From a bacterium (lineage in GTDB: Bacteria > Patescibacteriota > Minisyncoccia > Minisyncoccales > Minisyncoccaceae): a stretch of 8,813 nt of DNA. The notes under the pieces were generated by a model. It had not been told where the DNA came from. It worked only from the letters and a program-made list of their open reading frames with translations, and did not search any database. Numbering within the stretch: position 1 is the stretch's first letter; each line of letters begins with the position of its first letter. The position numbers and the translations under genes were made by a program. Of the stretch, positions 1 through 5,061 are shown one piece after another. Location of the stretch: positions 1-8,813 of the forward strand of contig JALNZJ010000026.1 in assembly GCA_023229485.1 (NCBI GenBank), in the 5' to 3' direction.

Positions 1-12
1 TTTATCCGTTAT

Positions 13-40
13 AATTATCTAAAATTTAGATAATTTTTTT
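13..40 (+). terminator. Intrinsic terminator of a gene upstream of the window
   Basis: A near-perfect palindrome pairs 13-22 with 26-35 (AATTATCTAA against its complement, 3-nt loop) and runs into seven T residues at 34-40. The stem is entirely AT apart from one C-G pair, so it is weak thermodynamically, but the T-run is well placed. It probably ends a plus-strand gene lying left of the window. Confidence 0.6.
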
Positions 41-85
41 AATAAATTAGAAAGTATTAAATGATACTTTTCTTTTTTTGTAAAA

Positions 86-114
86 TTTTCTTTTTCGGAT
101 ATTTATAGTACAAT
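86..114 (+). promoter_or_regulatory. Putative promoter of the exonuclease gene
   Basis: A -10 box TACAAT (109-114) sits 17 nt after a poor -35 (TTTTCT, 86-91). The stretch 107-121 matches 826-840, the -10 region of the 81-aa gene, at 14 of 15 positions, which supports a common promoter type. The predicted start at about 121 would give a 24-nt leader without a Shine-Dalgarno. A second -10-like TATACT at 129-134 is an alternative. Confidence 0.45.
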
Positions 115-144
115 AAAGATAAACTAAATATACTAATAAACAAA

Positions 145-714
145 ATGTACTTATTTTTTGATACTGAAACAACTGGACTCCCAAAAAACTGGAAAGCTCC
201 TCTATCCGACTTAGACAACTGGCCACGAATGGTTCAAATAGCATGGATAATGTTCGATAGCCAAGGAACAGAAATAATAGCCGAAAACTATATCATTCGA
301 CCAGAGGGATTCACAATTCCAGAAGAAACGTCACGCATACATGGAATTACTACAGAAAGAGCACTAGAAGAAGGAAATAGTTTAGAATCTGTATTAAGGC
401 AATTCAAAGAAACAATAGACGAATCAAAAATAATAATTGCCCACAATATTGATTTTGATGAAAAAATAATTGGAGCAGAATTTTTAAGGAATAGTATCTA
501 TAATCCAATCGAAGAAAAACAAAAAATCTGCACAATGCACAGCACCCGAGATTTTTGTGCTATTAAAAGTAAGTATGGCAATAAATGGCCCAAGCTCTCA
601 GAATTACATTACAAACTCTTTGAAAGTGATTTTGAAGATGCTCACGATGCTGAAACGGATATTAGAATAACCGCAAAATGTTTCTGGGAGTTAAAAAAAA
701 GGGCTATTATATAA
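145..714 (+). CDS. DnaQ-like 3'-5' exonuclease (DEDDh family)
   Basis: A 189-aa cytoplasmic exonuclease of the RNase T/DnaQ fold. All three exonuclease motifs are visible. Exo I is DTETTG with D6 and E8; Exo II is HNIDFD at 100-105 with D105; Exo III is HDAETD at 167-172 with H167 and D172, which makes it the DEDDh subtype. These residues bind two metal ions for removal of 3' nucleotides. The protein consists of the nuclease domain only, with no polymerase, BRCT or helicase domain. It could be a stand-alone proofreading (epsilon-like) subunit or a general DNA/RNA trimming exonuclease; sequence alone does not decide. The start directly precedes the Exo I beta strand, so the N terminus is well placed. 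No Shine-Dalgarno precedes it. It is a single-gene unit between two terminator-like hairpins. Confidence 0.9.
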   Translation: MYLFFDTETTGLPKNWKAPLSDLDNWPRMVQIAWIMFDSQGTEIIAENYIIRPEGFTIPEETSRIHGITTERALEEGNSLESVLRQFKETIDESKIIIAHNIDFDEKIIGAEFLRNSIYNPIEEKQKICTMHSTRDFCAIKSKYGNKWPKLSELHYKLFESDFEDAHDAETDIRITAKCFWELKKRAII

Positions 715-733
715 ATTTCATATATAATAATTT
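705..733 (+). terminator. Weak AT-only hairpin after the exonuclease gene
   Basis: Positions 705-713 (TATTATATA) pair perfectly with 721-729, with a 7-nt loop. The stem overlaps the exonuclease stop codon at 712-714. The stem is entirely A-T and the downstream T-run is only ATTT, so termination here is plausible but weak. Confidence 0.3.
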
Positions 734-768
734 AAAATAGATTCTACGTTCTCTAAAAAATATTGAAG

Positions 769-796
769 AATAGTTAGAAATATATTAGAAACTATT
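769..796. repeat. Inverted repeat upstream of the 81-aa gene promoter
   Basis: AATAGTT at 769-775 is the perfect complement of AACTATT at 790-796, with a 14-nt spacer. It ends 9 nt before the -35 box at 806. It could be a regulator site for the next gene or a chance AT-rich dyad. Confidence 0.25.
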
Positions 797-805
797 TCTG
801 CACAC

Positions 806-833
806 TTGACAAGTATTAGCTTTTGAGTATAAT
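806..833 (+). promoter_or_regulatory. Consensus sigma-70-type promoter abutting a start codon
   Basis: Perfect -35 TTGACA (806-811), a 16-nt spacer and perfect -10 TATAAT (828-833). The expected start, about 7 nt past the -10 box, is position 840, the A of the ATG of the downstream gene. The transcript would therefore be leaderless. This is the strongest promoter match in the window. Confidence 0.85.
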
Positions 834-839
834 AAAGAT

Positions 840-1085
840 ATGCAAATCGAAAGAGTGCATCAGGTGATCGGAGGAGCCACCCTGTACAACCTAGAGGAGG
901 ATCGACGCATAGCGTTCTTCAACGGAATAAGGGAGATTCCAGAGAAGAGCCCTCTGACTCAAAGAAGGAGGCTCTCAATGGAAGCCATCTCCGAGGAGAT
1001 GGGAATAACTCCATTAACACGAACCGTCGATGAAGTTATAACCTCCGAACACGAAAAGTGGCGACCTAAAATCTTAGCCTACTAA
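840..1085 (+). CDS. Small GC-rich hypothetical protein (81 aa), leaderless
   Basis: I do not recognise this 81-aa protein. It is soluble, rich in Arg and Glu, has no cysteine, no membrane segment and no signal peptide. A likely helical stretch covers residues 35-65 (RRRLSMEAISEEMGI then a Thr/Glu-rich run). Coding is supported by a perfect promoter placed directly before the ATG, an open frame ending in TAA, and a terminator 9 nt after the stop. The ATG has no room for a ribosome-binding site, so leaderless initiation is implied. Composition is odd: I count 117 G+C in 240 bases (49%), against roughly 25-33% in neighbouring genes, with codons such as CTG, CTC, GAG, CGA and AGG. That fits recent transfer or unusual selection. 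An RNA function for this transcript instead of a protein cannot be excluded. Confidence 0.65.
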   Translation: MQIERVHQVIGGATLYNLEEDRRIAFFNGIREIPEKSPLTQRRRLSMEAISEEMGITPLTRTVDEVITSEHEKWRPKILAY

Positions 1086-1094
1086 CAATGCCTA

Positions 1095-1123
1095 AAGCCT
1101 CCTGCTTATAGGCTTCTTTTTTT
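1095..1123 (+). terminator. Intrinsic terminator of the 81-aa gene
   Basis: AAGCCT (1095-1100) pairs with AGGCTT (1110-1115) around a 9-nt loop and is followed by C and seven T residues (1117-1123). It starts 9 nt after the stop codon. Confidence 0.8.
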
Positions 1124-1124
1124 A

Positions 1125-1153
1125 TTGACAAAAATATCATAATTTCATAACAT
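1125..1153 (+). promoter_or_regulatory. Putative promoter of the 42-aa gene
   Basis: A perfect -35 TTGACA (1125-1130) begins right after the preceding terminator. The best -10 at 17-nt spacing is TAACAT (1148-1153, four of six). The predicted start at about 1160 gives a leader near 38 nt, long enough for the Shine-Dalgarno at 1183-1191. Confidence 0.55.
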
Positions 1154-1182
1154 CTGTTCAGGCAACCTTAACATAACTAAAC

Positions 1183-1191
1183 AAGGGGTGG
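1183..1191 (+). promoter_or_regulatory. Strong Shine-Dalgarno of the 42-aa gene
   Basis: AAGGGGTGG lies 6 nt before the ATG at 1198. It is the only convincing purine-rich ribosome-binding site before any start in this window, and it is the main reason to accept this short frame as a gene. Confidence 0.6.
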
Positions 1192-1197
1192 CTGACC

Positions 1198-1326
1198 ATG
1201 GACTACGATGGTATAGTAAAAAAAATTCGAAGAAGTGAAAAAGAAACAAGAAGCGACATGGCCAAATTTAGAACCTTTTGCGATGAATCAAGGAAAAGAA
1301 AAATACCCATTAGAAGAACTAGTTAA
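1198..1326 (+). CDS. Small basic hypothetical protein (42 aa)
   Basis: A 42-codon frame from ATG 1198 to TAA 1324, beginning MDYDGIVKKIRRSEKE and ending KIPIRRTS. It has about 14 Lys/Arg against 7 Asp/Glu, a single Cys (C28) and no membrane segment, so a nucleic-acid or ribosome-binding role is possible but not shown. I recognise no family. Support comes from context: its own TTGACA promoter, the strong Shine-Dalgarno, and an intrinsic terminator whose loop contains the stop codon. It is a separate unit from the 81-aa gene because a terminator lies between them. The stop inside the terminator means that translating ribosomes would cover the hairpin, which could couple translation to readthrough into the galT-like gene. 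Confidence 0.55.
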   Translation: MDYDGIVKKIRRSEKETRSDMAKFRTFCDESRKRKIPIRRTS

Positions 1327-1340
1327 AAAGTTCTTTTTTT
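1314..1340 (+). terminator. Intrinsic terminator overlapping the 42-aa gene stop
   Basis: AAGAACT (1314-1320) pairs perfectly with AGTTCTT (1329-1335) around an 8-nt loop, running into T residues through 1340. The TAA stop of the 42-aa frame (1324-1326) lies in the loop. Confidence 0.75.
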
Positions 1341-1368
1341 ATTGCAAATTATTATTTTTTCCAAAAAA

Positions 1369-1377
1369 TGATATAAT
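1369..1377 (+). promoter_or_regulatory. Extended -10 promoter of the galT-like/tpiA unit
   Basis: TGATATAAT is an extended -10 (TG-n-TATAAT) with no good -35 at normal spacing. The expected start about 7 nt downstream is 1384, the A of the galT-like ATG, which again predicts a leaderless mRNA. Confidence 0.65.
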
Positions 1378-1383
1378 AAAAAC

Positions 1384-2364
1384 ATGAAAAATGAAAAAGA
1401 CAAAGAAGAAACAGAATTGAGGAAGAATCTCCTTTCTGGAGATTGGGTTATTATTGCCCCAACAAGATCCAAAATACCCAAAAAAAATAATCTTGGCTGT
1501 CCTTTTTGTAATCTTAAGAATCAAGAAACTCCTATATTAATCTACAACAATGGTAAGATAGTAAGCGACACAAAAAAATGGACAACAATTGTTGTGCCAA
1601 ACAAATATCCAGTTTTCGTTCCATTAATGAATGAATATTCGAATAAAAACAAAAATTATTATCGAATAAAATCACCAGGAAGTCATGAATTAATAATTAC
1701 GTCCGATCACAATAAGAAATTATATGAACTCGGAGTTAAAAAAATAAAGGAAATTCTTGATTGCTACCAATCAAGAATTATCTCTCTCAAAAAAAACAAA
1801 TTTGTAAAATACGTTTTCATTTTTCAAAATTGCGGAGAAAAAGCAGGAGCTAGTCAAATACACCCACATTCACAATTAATTACAATCCCATTTATAGATA
1901 AAGAATTAACTCAGATAATTTCTAATTCTAAAAATTATTTTAAAAAAAATAATAAATGCCTTCACTGTGAAATAATTGAAAAAGAGTTACATGAAAGAAA
2001 AAGAATAATCGCAGAAAATAAATCATTTATAGCATATATTCCTTTTGCACCAAAATTTGTTTATCAAGTTATTATTACTCCTAAAAAACATAATAATTTA
2101 TTCGAAGATATTTCCGAAGAAGAAAAATTAGACCTAGCAGAAATATTCAAAAAAATATTACAAAAATATAATAAAAAATTAAACAGTCCAGATTATAATT
2201 TTTATCTACACAATTCTCCTGCTGATAATAAAAATTATAATTTTTTTCATTGGTATTTTTCATTAATCCCCAGGTTAACCTATTTGGCGGGATTTGAGAT
2301 TGGTGCCAATATGGAAATAATAACAAAATATCCAGAAGATCAAGCACAATTCTTAAGAAAATAA
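1384..2364 (+). CDS. galT: GalT-like nucleotidylyltransferase (HIT superfamily)
   Basis: A 326-aa enzyme resembling galactose-1-phosphate uridylyltransferase, which moves UMP between UDP-glucose and galactose-1-phosphate in the Leloir pathway. Visible features in order: LRKNLLSGDWVIIAPTRSK at 12-30, the typical GalT opening; a CPFC zinc knuckle (C39, C42); HELIITSDH at 101-109; the active-site HPHSQ at 160-164, in which H162 is the expected nucleophile; a second CLHC pair (C192, C195); ITPKKHNN at 231-238; and FHWYFSLIPR around H289 in the second HIT-like repeat, followed by GFEIGANMEI. Length is close to family members. The family also includes ADP-glucose phosphorylase-type enzymes and uncharacterised relatives, so the hexose and nucleotide are not certain. 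No galK or galE is nearby. The next gene, tpiA, begins 9 nt downstream, so the two are probably co-transcribed. Confidence 0.85.
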   Translation: MKNEKDKEETELRKNLLSGDWVIIAPTRSKIPKKNNLGCPFCNLKNQETPILIYNNGKIVSDTKKWTTIVVPNKYPVFVPLMNEYSNKNKNYYRIKSPGSHELIITSDHNKKLYELGVKKIKEILDCYQSRIISLKKNKFVKYVFIFQNCGEKAGASQIHPHSQLITIPFIDKELTQIISNSKNYFKKNNKCLHCEIIEKELHERKRIIAENKSFIAYIPFAPKFVYQVIITPKKHNNLFEDISEEEKLDLAEIFKKILQKYNKKLNSPDYNFYLHNSPADNKNYNFFHWYFSLIPRLTYLAGFEIGANMEIITKYPEDQAQFLRK

Positions 2365-2373
2365 TCTAAAAAT

Positions 2374-3114
2374 ATGCAAAAAAAAATCATTATTGCTAAT
2401 TGGAAATGCAACCCAATCAGCACAAAAGAAGGGGAAAAAATACTATTCAGTCTTAAAGAATCAATAAAAACAGAAAACGAGGTAATTATATGTCCGCCCA
2501 GTGTTTTTTTAAGCCATTTTTTGACCCTTTTTAGCGGTATTTATTCATTCGGAGGACAGGACTGCTTTTTTGAAGAAAAAGGTGCTTATACGGGTGAAAT
2601 TTCGCCAAAAATGCTCCAAAGTATTGGCTGTAAATACGTAATTGTCGGGCATTCTGAAAGAAGAACAATTTTTAATGAAACCGATAAAACCATTAACCTT
2701 AAAATAAATAGAATACTCAATTCAACAAAACTAATTCCAATTCTGTGTATCGGCGAAAACAGGGAAGAGCGTGAGAAGAATAAGACCTTCGCAATACTAA
2801 AAGAACAGATAAAAAACGCTCTAAAAGGAGTTGCCATTGGAAAAGCTAAAAAAATCATCATTGCCTATGAGCCGATATGGGCAATAGGAACAGGAGTCTA
2901 TGCAGAAGAAAAACAGATAGAAGAAGCCAAAGACTATATAGCTAAAATATTGTGCGACATTTACGGGTCCAAAACATCTAAAATTATCTATGGGGGAAGT
3001 GTTGATTCGAAAAATATCAAACAAATTTTAGGCACAACCGACATGGATGGAGTCCTTGTTGGCGGAAGCTCGTTAAAGCCTAAAGAATTTTCTGCGATTG
3101 CAAATTATAAATAA
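2374..3114 (+). CDS. tpiA: Triose-phosphate isomerase
   Basis: A 246-aa cytoplasmic TIM-barrel enzyme that interconverts dihydroxyacetone phosphate and glyceraldehyde-3-phosphate in glycolysis. All catalytic residues are present: N9 and K11 in ANWK, H93 in VGHSERR, and E166 in AYEPIWAIGTG, which also begins the flexible loop 6. Phosphate-binding YGGSV (206-210) and VGGSSL (229-234) close the barrel; the latter has Ser where VGGASL is usual, a mild change. Length is typical. The start is fixed by the first beta strand just before N9. No Shine-Dalgarno is visible; translation may depend on coupling to the upstream galT-like gene. A hairpin downstream closes the unit. Confidence 0.97.
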   Translation: MQKKIIIANWKCNPISTKEGEKILFSLKESIKTENEVIICPPSVFLSHFLTLFSGIYSFGGQDCFFEEKGAYTGEISPKMLQSIGCKYVIVGHSERRTIFNETDKTINLKINRILNSTKLIPILCIGENREEREKNKTFAILKEQIKNALKGVAIGKAKKIIIAYEPIWAIGTGVYAEEKQIEEAKDYIAKILCDIYGSKTSKIIYGGSVDSKNIKQILGTTDMDGVLVGGSSLKPKEFSAIANYK

Positions 3115-3136
3115 TTACAAATTATTTTTATATAAA

Positions 3137-3164
3137 TTAAAGGAACCCGCGCGAGTTCCTTTAA
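3137..3164. terminator. Hairpin between convergent tpiA and xer genes
   Basis: A perfect 10-bp stem (TTAAAGGAAC, 3137-3146, with GTTCCTTTAA, 3155-3164) encloses a GC-rich 8-nt loop. The T-run after it on the plus strand is interrupted (ATTATATTTATATTTTTTT), so efficiency is uncertain. Placed between convergent genes, it may act in both directions. The remaining 158 bases to the xer stop show nothing else recognisable. Confidence 0.6.
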
Positions 3165-3322
3165 AATTATATTTATATTTTTTTAATTTTCAAAATAAAA
3201 CCGCTCAATAATAGCCGGCGAATAAAAGTCAAAAAATTAATTAACAAAAGAGCCAACACGAAATATATCACAACCAAGAAAAAAGTCAACAATCAAAAAT
3301 AGACACATATAAGTATGATTTA

Positions 3323-4282
3323 CTAATTTTTTAATTCTTTTCCGCTATGGAACTGTCGATGAATATCTCTTAATTTTTTATTTGTCACGTGGGTATATAT
3401 CTGAGTGGTAGCAATATTGCGATGCCCAAGAAATTCTTGGATAATTCTAAGATCAACCCCTTGATTAAGTAAATCAGTTGCCATGCTATGACGCAAAGTA
3501 TGTGGAGTTGTAAAATAAGGTACATTAGCTAATGTTGCATATCTTTTAACCAATCTTTCTACAGAACGAGGCGTTAAACGGGCATCTGAGCCGTTCCTCC
3601 TACGATAGTTGATAAACAATGCCTTTTCTTCATCATCTCTAGTCTTGAGATACTTCTTAAGCCAAGTCAAAGCTCGCTCTGAAAAATAAACAGTTCTCGG
3701 ATGATTACCTTTGCCAATAACACCAACCTCTAAATCGTTTTTCTTTTCTATATTCTTAAATTGCTCAATATTAAGTGCGGTTAGTTCAGCAATACGTAAT
3801 CCAGTAGAAAACAATATCTCCAAAATAGCTCTATCACGAAGACCATCAACGTTAGCGTCATTTGGTGCAAGTAAAAGTTTTTCTATCTGATCTAATGTCA
3901 AGAACTTTATAGTTTTTTCATTTTTAGCATCCTTGGGTAGTTGTATTTTGTCGGCCGGCAAAGCAATAATATCTTTTGCAGTAAAAAAACTAAGCAAAGA
4001 TCTAAGTGCAATAAGATAATAGTTCTGAGTTAACTTGGACAAAATCTTGCCAGATTGGCGATCTTTGAATCTGGCTAAATACAAACGATAATCCCAAATA
4101 ATTTCTGGAGTTAACTCGTGAGGTTTTAAATCTTCTTTATGAGTATTAATAAGCCAATCAGAAAACTTTTTTAAATAGCGACTATAATTTTCCTGAGTCT
4201 TAGAGGAGAGTCCACGCTCAATCTCACAATAATCAAGAAAGTCAGGAATATGCTTAATTATGGCCTTGGGGGAGTTTTGCAT
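3323..4282 (-). CDS. xerC: Tyrosine site-specific recombinase, XerC/XerD type
   Basis: A 319-aa tyrosine recombinase. Residues 7-105 form the SAM-like core-binding domain (FLDYCEIERGLSSKTQENY motif); residues 122-312 form the catalytic domain. The complete catalytic set is visible: R163 in STGLRIAEL, K191 in GKGNHPR, H261 and R264 in HTLRHSMATD, H287 in LGHRNIATT, and nucleophile Y296 in IYTHV. Length and motifs match Xer proteins, which resolve chromosome dimers at dif, more closely than phage integrases. Only one Xer is in the window; if it is the only one in the genome it would act alone, as XerS, XerH and archaeal XerA do. The symbol is tentative between xerC, xerD and xerA. The stop is TAG, unlike its neighbours. 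No Shine-Dalgarno precedes the ATG; the upstream leader carries a large palindrome. Confidence 0.9.
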   Translation of the reverse strand: MQNSPKAIIKHIPDFLDYCEIERGLSSKTQENYSRYLKKFSDWLINTHKEDLKPHELTPEIIWDYRLYLARFKDRQSGKILSKLTQNYYLIALRSLLSFFTAKDIIALPADKIQLPKDAKNEKTIKFLTLDQIEKLLLAPNDANVDGLRDRAILEILFSTGLRIAELTALNIEQFKNIEKKNDLEVGVIGKGNHPRTVYFSERALTWLKKYLKTRDDEEKALFINYRRRNGSDARLTPRSVERLVKRYATLANVPYFTTPHTLRHSMATDLLNQGVDLRIIQEFLGHRNIATTQIYTHVTNKKLRDIHRQFHSGKELKN

Positions 4283-4312
4283 AGTTTTGTTATGTTTATT
4301 AGGTTTTTAGTG

Positions 4313-4364
4313 TATATAACGTCGCTTAACCTACATTGTACGACATTTAAGATATCGTTATATA
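4313..4364. repeat. 52-bp imperfect palindrome upstream of xer (candidate dif or operator)
   Basis: Outer arms TATATAACG (4313-4321) and CGTTATATA (4356-4364) are perfect complements. Inner arms CTTAA (4325-4329) and TTAAG (4347-4351) share almost the same centre. The inner 27-29 bp has the geometry of a Xer core site: 11-bp arms around 5-7 bp (CTTAACCTACA, then CGACATTTAAG). Similarity to the E. coli dif arm is weak. It lies 31-82 bp upstream of the recombinase start codon, so autoregulation by binding of the recombinase is an equal possibility. Confidence 0.4.
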
Positions 4365-4365
4365 T

Positions 4366-4386
4366 GGGCCTTTTAGCCCCTCCTTA
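4366..4386 (-). other. Small hairpin and SD-like run in the xer leader
   Basis: On the minus strand AAGGAGG (4380-4386) runs into GGGC-TAAAAG-GCCC, a 4-bp GC stem (4366-4369 with 4376-4379). No ATG, GTG or TTG follows at ribosome-binding distance, so the purine run is not an obvious start signal. Flanking TATATA runs could lengthen the hairpin. Confidence 0.25.
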
Positions 4387-4422
4387 TATATCTTATTACC
4401 ACTAATTACTTCTTATATTACT

Positions 4423-4451
4423 ATATTATTATTTTTATTCCCCCAAGTCAA
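4423..4451 (-). promoter_or_regulatory. Putative xer promoter
   Basis: On the minus strand TTGACT (4451-4446) is followed after 17 nt by TAATAT (4428-4423). The start near 4416 would give a leader of about 135 nt that includes the whole palindrome at 4313-4364. Confidence 0.45.
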
Positions 4452-4813
4452 ATATTATTTCAATTTATCCTTTAAAAATCATTTTTAATGTAAAATATTT
4501 TAATAATCAAAATTTTTTTCTAAAAATATTTTTCAGTTGACTACTTGTATTGCTATTTTCCTCAGAAGCCATTTTGTGCCCTAAAAAATAAAAATTTTTT
4601 TATTAACTTGAGCCAAAACTAGCTTTATGAAAAATCACCATTTTTGCTAAATTCGACTATTAGATAAAAGCATCACAATTTCCACTCATCAATATCTTGC
4701 AACATCTTAATCCCCTTTTTTATAACTATTAATAATCATTACCTTAATTTACACCACAAAATAATTATGCCACATGTCAATATCTTTAACATAAGCTATG
4801 GTGCACAAACCAA
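4452..4813. other. AT-rich intergenic stretch, no supported gene
   Basis: About 360 bases of low-complexity AT-rich sequence between the xer promoter and the small plus-strand gene. Only very short frames are present: 21 codons on the minus strand at 4507-4572, 10 codons at 4673-4705 (minus), and a 13-codon plus frame from 4798. None has a ribosome-binding site or terminator. I see no tRNA, repeat or conserved structure here. Confidence 0.5.
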
Positions 4814-4846
4814 TTGATATTAAAACTAATAAGATATAAATTAGTT
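4814..4846 (+). promoter_or_regulatory. Putative promoter with overlapping dyad
   Basis: TTGATA (4814-4819) and TATAAA (4835-4840) form a promoter with a short 15-nt spacer. A 7-bp inverted repeat, AACTAAT (4824-4830) with ATTAGTT (4840-4846), brackets the -10 box, as a repressor operator would. Both readings are tentative. Confidence 0.35.
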
Positions 4847-4858
4847 CTTAGGTTCTTT

Positions 4859-5002
4859 ATGATGTCTAAAAGCTTAGTTCTAAATATAGAAATGGTTAGT
4901 CCGATCGAATGCAAAGAATGCAACATTAAAGAGAAAAAGAAAGGTATTCTTTGTCTGCTATCGTGTGGCATAAACGCCCAACCAGATACTCATAAACAAT
5001 GA
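4859..5002 (+). CDS. Small four-cysteine hypothetical protein (47 aa)
   Basis: A short frame starting MMSKSLVLNIEMVSP with four cysteines arranged C18-x2-C21 and C32-x3-C36, separated by a Lys-rich segment (KEKKKG). The protein is not a recognised family. The cysteine pairs could bind a metal ion, which is of interest beside a copper operon, but this is inference from pattern and location only. Two adjacent ATG codons (4859 and 4862) could serve as start; a weak TTAGG lies 6 nt upstream. Frame-open sequence reaches back to 4814, but that start would overlap the putative promoter. The TGA stop falls in the right arm of a strong intrinsic terminator, direct evidence that this strand is transcribed. 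The gene converges on copA. Confidence 0.45.
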   Translation: MMSKSLVLNIEMVSPIECKECNIKEKKKGILCLLSCGINAQPDTHKQ

Positions 5003-5011
5003 GTATTTTTT
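4986..5011 (+). terminator. Intrinsic terminator of the four-cysteine gene
   Basis: ATACTCAT (4986-4993) pairs perfectly with ATGAGTAT (4999-5006) around a 5-nt loop, followed by five further T residues to 5011. The stop codon at 5000-5002 is inside the stem. Confidence 0.8.
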
Positions 5012-5017
5012 ATTAAT

Positions 5018-5043
5018 AAAAAGTAGACTTACGCCTACTTTTT
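5018..5043. terminator. Bidirectional terminator after copA
   Basis: AAAAAGTAG (5018-5026) pairs with CTACTTTTT (5035-5043). Read on the minus strand it is a stem followed by Ts, 18 nt after the copA stop, so it ends the copper operon. On the plus strand it also ends in five Ts, backing up the terminator at 4986. Confidence 0.75.
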
Positions 5044-5061
5044 GTATTGATAATTAAAACT

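Noticed and set aside
4273..4300. A second dif-like arrangement, with GCATA and TTATGTTTATT flanking the xer start codon, recalling E. coli dif arms.
   Set aside because: The spacing is 7 rather than 6 bp, the left arm matches poorly, and the motif overlaps the start codon; in AT-rich sequence this is likely chance. The palindrome at 4313-4364 is a stronger candidate.
4507..4572. A 21-codon minus-strand frame beginning MASEENSNTSS.
   Set aside because: Too short, with no convincing ribosome-binding site, promoter or terminator; the composition is that of the surrounding AT-rich DNA.
4673..4705. Possible use of TGA as a sense codon (genetic code 25), suggested by a short minus frame MLQDIDEWKL ending at TGA.
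   Set aside because: All long genes use standard Gly and Trp codons and contain no internal TGA; reading through this TGA reaches a TAA after 15 more codons without a recognisable protein.
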